Origin: a virus
Length of the DNA: 63,089 nucleotides
Reading direction: 5' to 3' (one strand)
Virus record (IMG/VR): IMGVR_UViG_3300044729_002069
Span: 1-63,089 of that record
In this document: positions 35,247 to 42,299 of the stretch, in pieces
How positions within the stretch are numbered: position 1 is the first letter of the stretch
Layout: every line of letters begins with the position of its first letter
Notes under the pieces: generated by a model
The model's input: the letters and a program-made list of their open reading frames with translations, nothing else
Database searches by the model: none
What the model was told of the DNA's origin: nothing
Made by a program: the position numbers and the translations under genes

Positions 35247-36619
35247 CGCTTTCTTGTTCAGATTTTGCGCAGCACGCGCTCGGCCTTTCTCTTTGGGACA
35301 AGCAAAAAGAAATCCTTGACGAGCTGTTTGAGGATAAGATCAACCATGCTGTCTGGTGTCTCGGCAGGCGCAGCGGCAAATCGACCATGGCGGCGGTTGC
35401 GGCTGTCTATATGGCGCTTTGCCAAGATGACTACTTCAAAAAGAGGGTTCGTAAAGGCGAAAACTACTACGTGGTGACGATTGCCAACGACCTCAAGCAG
35501 GCAAAGATTGCTCTTGACTTTATCCGACAGCTCTTAGTCAACAGTCCATTCGAGCAAGAGATTGTGAGAGAAACAGCCCTAGAGATTGAGCTGTCAAATA
35601 AGTGTATCTTCCAGGCAATCCCTGCTTCTGCAAGGGCTTCGCGGGGTAAGGCTGTGGCCTTGGCAGTTTTTGACGAAGTTGCCTTCAGTTTAGATACAGA
35701 CGCCAATAGAGGCGCAAGGGCGCTATTTGATGCCCTTTCTCCTGCCATTGCTCAGTTTGCTCCTTATAGCAAAATCCTTGAACTTTCTTCCCCTTGGCTC
35801 GCAGATGGCGTCTTTCATGAACATTTTATGCAGGCCAAAAGCGGCGAGTTTAAGGGCATGGCGGCGCGCCAAATTCCCACATGGGCTATAAACCCAGGGC
35901 TCAAGTGGGGCTGTGATTTTCTAGAAAATGCACGCAAGAAAGATCCTGAAACGTTTGCTGTAGAGTTTGGCGCCGAGTTCAGGAATAACAACTCAACGCT
36001 CGTTGCCCCAGAAGTGATTGATGCCGCAGTCAACAAGGATCGCACTACGCTCGTTCCCCAGCGTGAACTGATGGGGACTTACGTGTTGGCCCTTGACCCG
36101 GCGCGAGGAGGCAAAGGGCGGGATGACTACGTGGCTTGCATTGTTCACTATGAAGGCGACAGACTTGTAGTTGATAAATTCCACGAATTTGAAGCCAATT
36201 TTGAGATTGCAGGAAAGATGGAAGTAAACATTGCGGAAGTGGAGTATTGGATTGCTGAACAACACAGAATGTACGACTTTGAAAGCATTGCGCTTGACCA
36301 ATACAACAGCGCATCAACCATTCAATCTCTATCTAAGTCATTCCCAATCTGCGAGCTTACGTGGAGTGTTTCAACAAAAATGAAGGCTTTTGGTAAACTA
36401 AAAGAACTGCTAAATTCTGGCCTAATTGAATTGCCCAACCACAAGAAAGCTATTTCTCAGCTCAAAAACCTGGGAGTAATTTACAGGGCAAGTGGACAAT
36501 GGACGGTGACTGGTGGTAAAGAATCGAGCATTGATGACTATTGCTTCTGCCTGGCCGCTGCTATTCTTCAGGCAACAAAAGAGGATTCCATCGACTGGTT
36601 AAACTCGCTTATCCGATAA
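35243..36619 (+). CDS. terL: Terminase large subunit
   Basis: 458 residues. Walker A CLGRRSGKST (41-48), Walker B LAVFDEVAF (D144, E145), and the RNase H-like nuclease acids D285 (VLALDPARGG), D352 (IALDQYNSAS) and D431/D432 (ESSIDDYCF). It pumps DNA into the prohead and cuts concatemers. Unusually it is transcribed away from the portal and head genes and follows a small nuclease. Confidence 0.92.
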   Translation: MTLSCSDFAQHALGLSLWDKQKEILDELFEDKINHAVWCLGRRSGKSTMAAVAAVYMALCQDDYFKKRVRKGENYYVVTIANDLKQAKIALDFIRQLLVNSPFEQEIVRETALEIELSNKCIFQAIPASARASRGKAVALAVFDEVAFSLDTDANRGARALFDALSPAIAQFAPYSKILELSSPWLADGVFHEHFMQAKSGEFKGMAARQIPTWAINPGLKWGCDFLENARKKDPETFAVEFGAEFRNNNSTLVAPEVIDAAVNKDRTTLVPQRELMGTYVLALDPARGGKGRDDYVACIVHYEGDRLVVDKFHEFEANFEIAGKMEVNIAEVEYWIAEQHRMYDFESIALDQYNSASTIQSLSKSFPICELTWSVSTKMKAFGKLKELLNSGLIELPNHKKAISQLKNLGVIYRASGQWTVTGGKESSIDDYCFCLAAAILQATKEDSIDWLNSLIR

Positions 36620-36675
36620 CCTCCGCTACAATTTTCACAAATGCGCCTTTTTCGCTTTTCCTGAAAATCCCAGCA

Positions 36676-36840
36676 ATGAACATCTCTCTTTCTCTTAAAG
36701 AAGCAACCTTTCTGGTTGCATTGCTGGAAGCGGACAGGCAGACTGCCTTGCAGCTCTTGGCTGCAGAGCACTTTTACCAGCCAGAATTGCTACCGAAACT
36801 GCGCAAGCTAGAACGAACGCTAAAGAAAGCGGAAGGCTGA
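36676..36840 (+). CDS. Small helical protein (54 aa)
   Basis: From ATG 36676 it reads MNISLSLKEATFLVALLEAD and ends LPKLRKLERTLKKAEG, two predicted helices. A longer frame from 36541 overlaps terminase and is unlikely. TGATG couples it to the next small gene. Unknown function. Confidence 0.55.
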   Translation: MNISLSLKEATFLVALLEADRQTALQLLAAEHFYQPELLPKLRKLERTLKKAEG

Positions 36841-36968
36841 TGGTCAAGCTTTGTTTTTCCCGGTGCGGCATTTGTCGGGAAATCGTTGTGCCTTTTGTCG
36901 AGGCCAGGCGCGTAAACAAGAGGCTATGGGAAGAGGGCGCAGCAGTGTTCTGGACGGAAAGACTGTGA
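36840..36968 (+). CDS. Cys-containing microprotein (42 aa)
   Basis: Starts inside the preceding stop (TGATG). MVKLCFSRCGICREIVVPF gives Cys at 5, 9 and 12, a possible partial metal knuckle, followed by a basic, Trp-containing tail. Start-stop coupling is the main support. Function unknown. Confidence 0.45.
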   Translation: MVKLCFSRCGICREIVVPFVEARRVNKRLWEEGAAVFWTERL

Positions 36969-37042
36969 TATGCTGACGAGGCTTCCTGCAGGAGCCCGTT
37001 GGCCAACGGTTAAGGGATTCCGTTCCCCAGTATCAAGAGGGA

Positions 37043-37061
37043 GCAGGGCCAACCCTGCTTT
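37043..37061 (+). terminator. Terminator candidate after the terminase operon
   Basis: GCAGGG-CCAA-CCCTGC, a perfect 6-bp stem with tetraloop, followed by TTTAAT on the plus strand. The rest of 36969-37147 holds further small hairpins (around AGAGG...CCTCT at 37075-37095) but no gene that I can support. It separates convergent transcription units. Confidence 0.45.
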
Positions 37062-37147
37062 AATCGTCGTACAAAGAGGCTTGAAGAACCTCTCGACACC
37101 CTTTTGCTCTGCTGCCATTGCTCGCCATTCGCAAACAGCGAACAGCC

Positions 37148-37348
37148 CTATTGTCTTTCCTGCTCGATCAGCCAGTCTTTCAGCTCTGCAACGTAGGCCC
37201 TGAGCACAGCAGCCTTCTGCTCATGCCACTGCAGTCCCGTTTGTACGTACAAGGCAGTGTGATTATCAATGGCACGAAGGCATTGATGAATGCAGGCGTT
37301 CCATGGCTCCCTAAGGGGAGTATTGAAAGTGCGCCTTTCGGAAGTCAC
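37148..37348 (-). CDS. Small protein downstream of phosphoesterase
   Basis: 66 residues, MTSERRTFNTPLREPWNACIHQCLRAIDNH, ending LRAYVAELKDWLIEQERQ. Helical, no recognised domain. Coupled to the phosphoesterase by ATGA and is the last gene of this minus-strand operon. Confidence 0.55.
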   Translation of the reverse strand: MTSERRTFNTPLREPWNACIHQCLRAIDNHTALYVQTGLQWHEQKAAVLRAYVAELKDWLIEQERQ

Positions 37349-37863
37349 TGCCCAAAGTAAGCCCTGATCTTCTCCAATGGTACAGGGGTGAAATCGTTGC
37401 GCTCCAGGCAGCTATTAAAAAACCGCCTGTCTACTTGCCCATCGTCCGTGTAAACCAAATGGCTATGCAAGTGGCCATGTACGTTGCCGACGTAACGCCC
37501 AGACAGGTTGCACGGATGCACGGGAATATGCGTATAGATCAAGCCTTCACGAAAGAATGCTCCGCGAATGTCGTGGAAATACGGCAAGTAGTCCTGAAGA
37601 CGGTAAATGTCGTGATTACCGCGCACCAATACCTTGCTCCCATTGAACCGATCTAGGAGCTTTAGCGCTGAACGAGGGATTGCCACGTCGCCCAAGATGT
37701 AAATGCGATCCTTTGTGTTGACCATTTTGTTCCAGCGATCAATCAAGGTTTCGTGCATTTCTTCAAGTGAAGAAAACGGGCGCACCGAAGATCCATCAGG
37801 ATTGATAAACTCAAGAATCTTGGAATGGCCTAGATGAAGGTCTGATGTGACAAAAGCGCTCAT
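37345..37863 (-). CDS. Calcineurin-like metallophosphoesterase
   Basis: 172 residues with all metal-site blocks in order: SDLHLGH (D8, H10), LGDV (D59), RGNHD (82-85), THIPVHP (H112, H116) and NVHGHLH (129-133). This di-metal enzyme family hydrolyses phosphodiesters or monoesters; the substrate is unknown. Similar small phosphoesterases are common in phages and might act on nucleotide signals. Confidence 0.88.
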   Translation of the reverse strand: MSAFVTSDLHLGHSKILEFINPDGSSVRPFSSLEEMHETLIDRWNKMVNTKDRIYILGDVAIPRSALKLLDRFNGSKVLVRGNHDIYRLQDYLPYFHDIRGAFFREGLIYTHIPVHPCNLSGRYVGNVHGHLHSHLVYTDDGQVDRRFFNSCLERNDFTPVPLEKIRAYFGQ

Positions 37864-38093
37864 GGGTTGCGAGGTGGTGGGTTGGGCATGCCTTGCTGCG
37901 AAAGTGGCTGATAGCCGGAGCGCCGGAGCTTAAGCGGCGGCGGCCCGCTCGGCCTCTTGGTGTTTTCGTGGTTGAAGCTGCGGCGCCAGTCAGGATCTTG
38001 GTCACGAGGAAGAGGTTTGCCGAGGATTCGCCCCCAGAACATGCCAACGCCTAGTCCAATAGCAAATCCAGAGAAGTAAGACGAAACGCTCAT
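37860..38093 (-). CDS. Small membrane-anchored protein
   Basis: 77 residues. MSVSSYFSGFAIGLGVGMFWGRILG is a Gly-rich transmembrane segment, followed by a basic, Pro-rich cytoplasmic or periplasmic tail. It is ATGA-coupled at both ends. It could be lysis-related or a membrane adaptor, but nothing proves this. Confidence 0.6.
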   Translation of the reverse strand: MSVSSYFSGFAIGLGVGMFWGRILGKPLPRDQDPDWRRSFNHENTKRPSGPPPLKLRRSGYQPLSQQGMPNPPPRNP

Positions 38094-38398
38094 GACAGTT
38101 TGCTAGAAAACTTGTAACGGCCTCCGTTCATGCGTTTAATGAACTCTCGGCTAGGAATGAAGGATGGCACCACATGCGCGGGCACTTTAATGATGCGTCT
38201 TGTGACGGGCAGTTCGTACTGCCTTGGTTGATGAAGGCGAGGAATGAACGAGCCAAAGCCAGGAAGGCTCACGCGATGCTCTTTTGCCATCATCGCCTCA
38301 ACAATCACTTCAAAGAACGTGTCAGTGATCAGGATGGCACGATGGTAGGGAATGTCGCATCTTGCAGCGACGAGACTAGCCACTCTTGTCCTGTTCAT
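38090..38398 (-). CDS. HU/IHF-like DNA-binding protein
   Basis: 102 residues from MNRTRVASLVAARCDIPY. ITDTFFEVIVEAMMAKEHRVSLPGFGSFIPRL and the arm region PVTRRIIKVPAHVVPSFIPSREFIKRMN match the HU family (GFGSF, then P-x-F-x-P). Start 38398 overlaps the upstream stop (ATGA), ruling out the longer frame. It would bend or compact DNA during replication or packaging. Confidence 0.85.
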   Translation of the reverse strand: MNRTRVASLVAARCDIPYHRAILITDTFFEVIVEAMMAKEHRVSLPGFGSFIPRLHQPRQYELPVTRRIIKVPAHVVPSFIPSREFIKRMNGGRYKFSSKLS

Positions 38399-38604
38399 CG
38401 CTCGCTCTCCCACACCACTTCTCGCTTGATTGGAGGCATGTCCTCTTTTTCCTTGCACTCGTCAACGTAAGCCTTGGCACCTTCAAGAGTCAAGTAAACG
38501 TTAACCCATGTCCAAATAAATGGCCACGAAAAGCGCTCTACGTCGTAAGTGGCTGTCTCGGGATACTTGACACTTGGACGACGAACAATGCGGTAGCGGG
38601 CCAT
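38395..38604 (-). CDS. Small protein upstream of HU gene
   Basis: 69 residues, MARYRIVRRPSVKYPETATYDVERF, rich in aromatic residues (WPFIWTWVNVYLTLEGAKAY), resembling small phage proteins with one beta sheet and helix. Coupled to HU. A TATAGT box about 25 bases upstream may be its promoter. Confidence 0.6.
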   Translation of the reverse strand: MARYRIVRRPSVKYPETATYDVERFSWPFIWTWVNVYLTLEGAKAYVDECKEKEDMPPIKREVVWESER

Positions 38605-38638
38605 GATGAGGGTCTGGTTGCTGCCACTATACCAGAAG

Positions 38639-38718
38639 GGGAAAGGACGGAATCGAACCGTCTACGCTAAGGAGATTTAGCCCCCTCAGCAGCCAGAGCC
38701 CGGTCTGGCATCTTTCCC
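38639..38718 (-). tRNA. tRNA-like element with irregular anticodon arm
   Basis: Minus strand: a perfect 7-bp acceptor (GGGAAAG / CTTTCCC), a perfect T arm (GACGG-TTCGATT-CCGTC) and a D arm (GCCAG...CTGGC with GG in the loop). The anticodon region instead folds as GCTGAGG...CCTTAGC, a 7-bp stem with an 11-base loop; no standard 5-bp stem/7-base loop with U33 is found. 80 bases. It may be a degenerate tRNA or a tRNA mimic. Confidence 0.5.
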
Positions 38719-38722
38719 GAAG

Positions 38723-38763
38723 GCCCCAAGTTTGCGCATCGTTGAGAGGCGCAAACCTGGGGC
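38723..38763 (-). ncRNA. 15-bp hairpin next to tRNA-like element
   Basis: The two arms starting GCCCCAAGTTTGCGC and GCGCAAACCTGGGGC pair at 14 of 15 positions around an 11-base loop. There is no T-run, so it is not an ordinary terminator. It lies 5 bases from the tRNA-like fold in a gene-free stretch and may belong to one structured RNA. Confidence 0.5.
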
Positions 38764-38813
38764 GCCGCAGGAGGCGATCAACCCTCCTGGCCTGCCGAAG
38801 CAGGACTTGAGGC

Positions 38814-38858
38814 CCGATGCCGAAGCAGAGCGGGATCCGATGCCGAGGCAGAGCGGGA
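38814..38858. repeat. Tandem 22-base repeat (2 copies plus partial)
   Basis: CCGATGCCGAAGCAGAGCGG and CCGATGCCGAGGCAGAGCGG are spaced 23 bases apart with a single difference. A partial copy (TGCCGAAGCAGGAC) lies at about 38793. Between the two tRNA-like elements in the 38605-39245 gene-free stretch, which I otherwise find to hold only hairpins (for example GGCTTGC...GCAAGCC near 39060). Confidence 0.6.
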
Positions 38859-39115
38859 ACACAACCCGGAGATTCCTACTATCGCGTCTAGCGCGGATTC
38901 AGAACCAAAGAAAGGGTTGTGGGCGAGGGTGGGTAGCCCGAAAGTGGCAATTTGAAATTACCGGACAGGCATCCACCCCCATTTCCGACGTTTGCTAGGT
39001 TTTCCGGTTGCAACGTTGGCCAACTCCCCGGAAACCGCCTTGCTGCTAGAGCAGGGGCTTGCGACAGTACCGGCAGGCAAGCCCGTCGCATCTGTCGCTT
39101 GAAACTATAGCACAA

Positions 39116-39215
39116 AGCCCAGGAGGGACTTGAACCCCCATCGCTGTCAGTACTTCCACTAGCGTCCTAGGGAGAGGTGCTGGAGCCGCCTTATCCAATT
39201 GGTTCGCACTGGGCT
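39116..39215 (-). tRNA. tRNA-like element with long variable arm
   Basis: Minus strand: perfect acceptor (AGCCCAG / CTGGGCT), canonical T arm (GGGGG-TTCAAGT-CCCTC with one G-T pair), a D-loop-like AATTGGATAA segment and a class-II-like variable arm (CGCT...AGCG). The anticodon arm cannot be drawn normally. 100 bases, longer than Leu/Ser tRNAs. A 67-codon GTG frame (39046-39249) overlaps it and is not counted as a gene. Confidence 0.5.
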
Positions 39216-39245
39216 GGAAGCCCTGCAAAGTAGGGCGCGGCCTAT

Positions 39246-39974
39246 TCACCTACCGTAGGCAGGCAAATTTAGCGCATTCGTTTCAAAGAAACTTGGCATT
39301 ACGCTTGCTTTCGTCTCATTCAATTCAGGCGCTTTTCCATGGAAGAATAGGCTATCGCTTTGACGAAGCCAGAAGTCTTTGTCCAAGTATTTGTTGGACG
39401 ACTTGCCTAGCTTGTCGTAAATCCACAATGCAGTCATCTTGCGGAGCTTGTTCAGGCTTTCGCCATACTTTTCTCCTGCTTCTTTGCAGATTTCCGTATG
39501 ACAGAAAGCGTGACAAATCTCATCTCTTGAAATGTCGGACGCAACAGTTCGCAGCCCTTTGTCACCATTGAAACGAAAGAACGGCAGGATCGTGAAGAAC
39601 AAGCTCCGCTCAAGAACAGCCACCTTGGCAATGGGGTGGGCAGGATGATCAATCCATGCTTGACGAATCTTCATCGCCTCTGCTTCAGCTTTCTCGTCCA
39701 CGCCATGTGCAGCGGCCACGTAATTCAACGCAATGTCATGGCGCTCCTCGTCGAGAATGTTGCTCTCAATGCTTTCAATAAGGCCAGGCGTGCTCGGCAG
39801 ATCGCGGTTGAGTCCTTCCAAGAGCATGTCCTTCACGGGAAGCTCTAGGTGGCGGATTGCAAGGGCACGGAAGATGGTTTCTTCAGAGCCAGGTACAAGA
39901 TTGCCTTTGGTAACGGGCACGGCCTGCCAGGGGCGCTTGCGGGCAACGGCAGAGAAGTAGTCAAGAACGGCCAT
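39246..39974 (-). CDS. nrdB: Ribonucleotide reductase class I small (beta) subunit
   Basis: 242 residues, short for the family. Ferritin-like helices supply metal ligands E44 (HLELP), E76/H79 (DEERHD), E122 (VLERS) and E152/H155 (DEICHAF). The position of the radical Tyr of E. coli NrdB (7 after the first ExxH Glu) is Leu83, so a tyrosyl radical as in class Ia is unlikely. It agrees with published reannotation of cyanophage RNRs as class I. It works with the NrdA at 40059-41492 and supplies dNTPs. Confidence 0.82.
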   Translation of the reverse strand: MAVLDYFSAVARKRPWQAVPVTKGNLVPGSEETIFRALAIRHLELPVKDMLLEGLNRDLPSTPGLIESIESNILDEERHDIALNYVAAAHGVDEKAEAEAMKIRQAWIDHPAHPIAKVAVLERSLFFTILPFFRFNGDKGLRTVASDISRDEICHAFCHTEICKEAGEKYGESLNKLRKMTALWIYDKLGKSSNKYLDKDFWLRQSDSLFFHGKAPELNETKASVMPSFFETNALNLPAYGR

Positions 39975-40013
39975 CGTTAATCAATGCGAGGAAAAGAAAA
40001 GACAGAAAACAAA

Positions 40014-40031
40014 GGGCCGACACTTCGGCCC
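40014..40031 (-). terminator. Terminator after nrdA
   Basis: Minus strand: GGGCCGA-AGTG-TCGGCCC (allowing the end pairs) followed by TTTGTTTTC. It lies between the nrdA stop and the nrdB start, so the two subunits may be transcribed at different levels. Confidence 0.65.
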
Positions 40032-40058
40032 CATGGTCATTGAGAAGGTGGTTGAAGA

Positions 40059-41492
40059 TCATTCTGCGCAACTCGCGCAGAAACCTCCGTCAATCGAGCA
40101 AGATGCTTGCTCCTCTTCACTGTCCAAGCTAAAGAACTCGGTCAGACTCTCTTCCAAGTCTACTCCAACATCATCCTTGGCTTGAGTGCCACTTTGCACT
40201 TGCAAGGCGTAGTAGAGAGAGGTTTGCGGACTTTCCAGCCATTCCTTCAGGAAGTCTTCGTCGCAAACCACCATGTCAGACCACCAGTTAAGGGAGTAGC
40301 CGTGCAGGAGGCCAGTGCGCTCCATGAGTCGCATGATGCCATCTGCCACTTTGCGGAAGGCTTCCCAGCCCACTTCCTCGGCAATCTCCACTTCACCGTA
40401 GTAAAAACGCTCTACACCCATCGTTTCGCTGTCACGATCAACGACACGGGCAATAGGAGGAGCAATTTCAGGGGCGGTGGTAAAGCCGCGAGAGTCGAGG
40501 TAGCGGTAGGAGCAAGAGGCGGTGGGAGCAATGGCAAAGGCGCGTTCCATATTGTACGAGCGTGCCACCTCTGCAGCAGATTCAATTGCATTGTCAAAGG
40601 CGCTTACGGCATCGCCAGCCTTTGTCTCATACCAATAATCCCATTGCTCCGTGCCAAGCGTGTAGCTCTCTAGGGCGTTACCAAAATCTTCGTAAGAAAT
40701 GCCATGAATGGAAAGGAAGTTGGCAAGGCCAAGAATACCTAGGCCCACCTGTCTGTCCTCTTCAGGCGGGAGATATTCACTGGTGCGACCCACTCCAGTA
40801 CGAGCATGAAGCTCGCAAACCTCTTTCATGCCAGCAGTAAACGCCTTCTCTAAATCATCAATGCCACATGCACCTGCGTTAATATGTTCAAGGAGGCAAG
40901 TTCCCCGAGACGGCATAGCCACTTCGAGACAAACCTGGAAGAAAACTCTACTCCCAAAACGATCATACTTCTTTTTGACAAGCCACACGTCCCCATTGGA
41001 GATCGCCTGAATTAGTTTAGTTCTAAACTCAGGCGTGGTGCGCTCAAAAAAGTACTCGTCTACGTTGATCGCACGTTTTGCCCATTGCAGCTCTTGTCGT
41101 GTCATGGAAATAAATTCCATAGCATCGGGATGGTCGTAGTCAAGATGAAGCACTACAGCCCCATTCTTAAACTTGCCACCGCGACGAAGAATCTCATTGA
41201 GCGTTGAATAGATTTTGCCAAAAGAGCATGGTCCTGAAGCAGTAAGCCCTTTGCCGTTCTGTTCACCTCGCGGACGCAAGTTAGACAAATGCACTGCCAC
41301 GCCAGCGCCATTACGAAGACCATGGGAAGTGAATCGCCAAGATGCTTCAATGCCATCACGGCCTTCCATTGAATCTTCAACGACAATTACTGCACAGCTA
41401 ACCGGCAAGCGCCCCTCAGGGTCTTCCATCCAGCTTTCCACTCGTCCAGTGCGGGCAATCTTGTCGCAACGTGCCTTGTCCTTTAGCGCCAT
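40059..41492 (-). CDS. nrdA: Ribonucleotide reductase class I large (alpha) subunit
   Basis: 477 residues, lacking the N-terminal ATP-cone region. C33 (LPVSCAVIV) and C199 (SRGTCLLEHIN) are the redox pair; C188 in QVCLEV is the thiyl position with E190; the adjacent Tyr pair Y427-Y428 (SLYYAL) is the radical relay of class I; C472/C475 (FCASCAE) are the C-terminal shuttle. Tyr pair, tail and a neighbouring beta subunit argue against class II. A terminator T-run ends 5 bases before its ATG. Confidence 0.88.
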   Translation of the reverse strand: MALKDKARCDKIARTGRVESWMEDPEGRLPVSCAVIVVEDSMEGRDGIEASWRFTSHGLRNGAGVAVHLSNLRPRGEQNGKGLTASGPCSFGKIYSTLNEILRRGGKFKNGAVVLHLDYDHPDAMEFISMTRQELQWAKRAINVDEYFFERTTPEFRTKLIQAISNGDVWLVKKKYDRFGSRVFFQVCLEVAMPSRGTCLLEHINAGACGIDDLEKAFTAGMKEVCELHARTGVGRTSEYLPPEEDRQVGLGILGLANFLSIHGISYEDFGNALESYTLGTEQWDYWYETKAGDAVSAFDNAIESAAEVARSYNMERAFAIAPTASCSYRYLDSRGFTTAPEIAPPIARVVDRDSETMGVERFYYGEVEIAEEVGWEAFRKVADGIMRLMERTGLLHGYSLNWWSDMVVCDEDFLKEWLESPQTSLYYALQVQSGTQAKDDVGVDLEESLTEFFSLDSEEEQASCSIDGGFCASCAE

Positions 41493-41497
41493 AGACG

Positions 41498-41518
41498 AAA
41501 AAGCCCGCGCAAGCGGGC
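41498..41518 (-). terminator. Terminator abutting the nrdA start codon
   Basis: Minus strand: GCCCGC-TTGC-GCGGGC followed by TTTTT and, 5 bases later, the nrdA ATG at 41492. A perfect 6-bp GC stem with tetraloop. Confidence 0.75.
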
Positions 41519-41565
41519 GAGAATCAACAGAGGCAGACTAGCGCAGGACAGGGCTTCTTAACGGC

Positions 41566-41760
41566 TCAATCGCATAAGCCTTCACGATCTTCGACAGAGC
41601 AGCGGTCTTTCGCAAACAGGATGGCATCGTTGCGACTGCGGAAGTAGTGCGGGCGTCCTTCCCAAGCGATGAACCATTGAAAACCAGGCCGACTGGCGCA
41701 AGGCCACACCTTGATCGCAGACACCATAAATGGCGCGGGAAGGTCATCAAACATGCCCAT
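41566..41760 (-). CDS. Small protein upstream of nrdA
   Basis: 64 residues, MGMFDDLPAPFMVSAIKVWP, then GFQWFIAWEGRPHYFRSRNDAILFAKDRC. Compact alpha/beta pattern similar to small phage accessory proteins. A terminator-like hairpin T-run touches its ATG. An alternative frame (41538-41750) is less protein-like. Confidence 0.55.
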   Translation of the reverse strand: MGMFDDLPAPFMVSAIKVWPCASRPGFQWFIAWEGRPHYFRSRNDAILFAKDRCSVEDREGLCD

Positions 41761-41793
41761 AAAAGAAGCCCCTAGTCAGTTAAGGCTAGGGGC
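41761..41793 (-). terminator. Terminator directly touching the start of 41566-41760
   Basis: Minus strand: GCCCCTAG-10-base loop-CTAGGGGC (8-bp perfect stem), then TTCTTTT immediately followed by ATG. No space for a ribosome-binding site outside the hairpin tail. Confidence 0.7.
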
Positions 41794-41823
41794 GATGGAA
41801 GGGAAGTGGTTGTTCGTTGTGAG

Positions 41824-41922
41824 CTATTTGCGTCTAAGACGATGAGGAGAACAAATGCCGCCGTTGCCGTAGCCGTAGCCGGAGCCGTGGCCGTAGCCTA
41901 CGGGACGAAATATAGCGGTCAT
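41824..41922 (-). CDS. Gly/Tyr-rich microprotein (32 aa)
   Basis: The ATG lies in the stop of the upstream gene (TGATG). The peptide MTAIFRPVGYGHGSGYGYGN ends in the basic CSPHRLRRK. Alternating Gly-Tyr/His sequence resembles eukaryotic and bacterial Gly-Tyr-rich assembly peptides; function unknown. Start-stop coupling supports translation. Confidence 0.45.
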   Translation of the reverse strand: MTAIFRPVGYGHGSGYGYGNGGICSPHRLRRK

Positions 41923-42242
41923 CACAGCCCCCAGTTGTCGCTTACCGGCACGCAGAAAATTTCTGCGCCTTCGGGCATGTCCACATCCGCCATTGGGCGA
42001 ATGTCGGCGTTGCTGGGGTTTTCAATGACCTTGGCAAAGCCGCAGCTTTCCCAGCGGAACACCCACACAGCACGACTGATCCTGATGCGGCCATTCTCAC
42101 GGGTGATGTCACCAGCAAAAATCCAACCACGATCAACAACAATTACAGCGCGGTTGCCATTGGGTTTGGCTGCAGGAATAGAATCGGCCCTGACGTATTC
42201 CACGCCATTAACAGAAATGGAAGGCAGTTCAGCGGAAGTCAT
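41922..42242 (-). CDS. Small accessory protein
   Basis: 106 residues from MTSAELPSISVNGVEYVRAD. AAKPNGNRAVIVVDRGWIFAGDITRENGRIRISRAVWVFRW is a beta-rich block known from many small phage proteins of unknown role. The start is preceded by CTCTTTTCTC, a pyrimidine leader. Coupled to the Gly/Tyr microprotein. Confidence 0.65.
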   Translation of the reverse strand: MTSAELPSISVNGVEYVRADSIPAAKPNGNRAVIVVDRGWIFAGDITRENGRIRISRAVWVFRWESCGFAKVIENPSNADIRPMADVDMPEGAEIFCVPVSDNWGL

Positions 42243-42299
42243 GAGAAAAGAGCGATGGGGAATGAGGCAAGGCAAGGATAGAGCAGGCTTGTTGCCTTG

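Noticed and set aside
39046-39249. 67-codon GTG frame overlapping the nrdB stop
   Set aside because: It runs through the tRNA-like element with its perfect acceptor and T arm; the peptide has no recognisable domain, though CRYC at its end was considered.
40059-41492. Class II (B12-dependent, NrdJ) reductase
   Set aside because: The adjacent Tyr pair, C-terminal CASC tail and neighbouring beta subunit with metal ligands indicate class I.
41538-41750. Alternative frame to the small gene at 41566-41760
   Set aside because: Less protein-like (Arg/Ser/Leu shadow) and starts without any leader.
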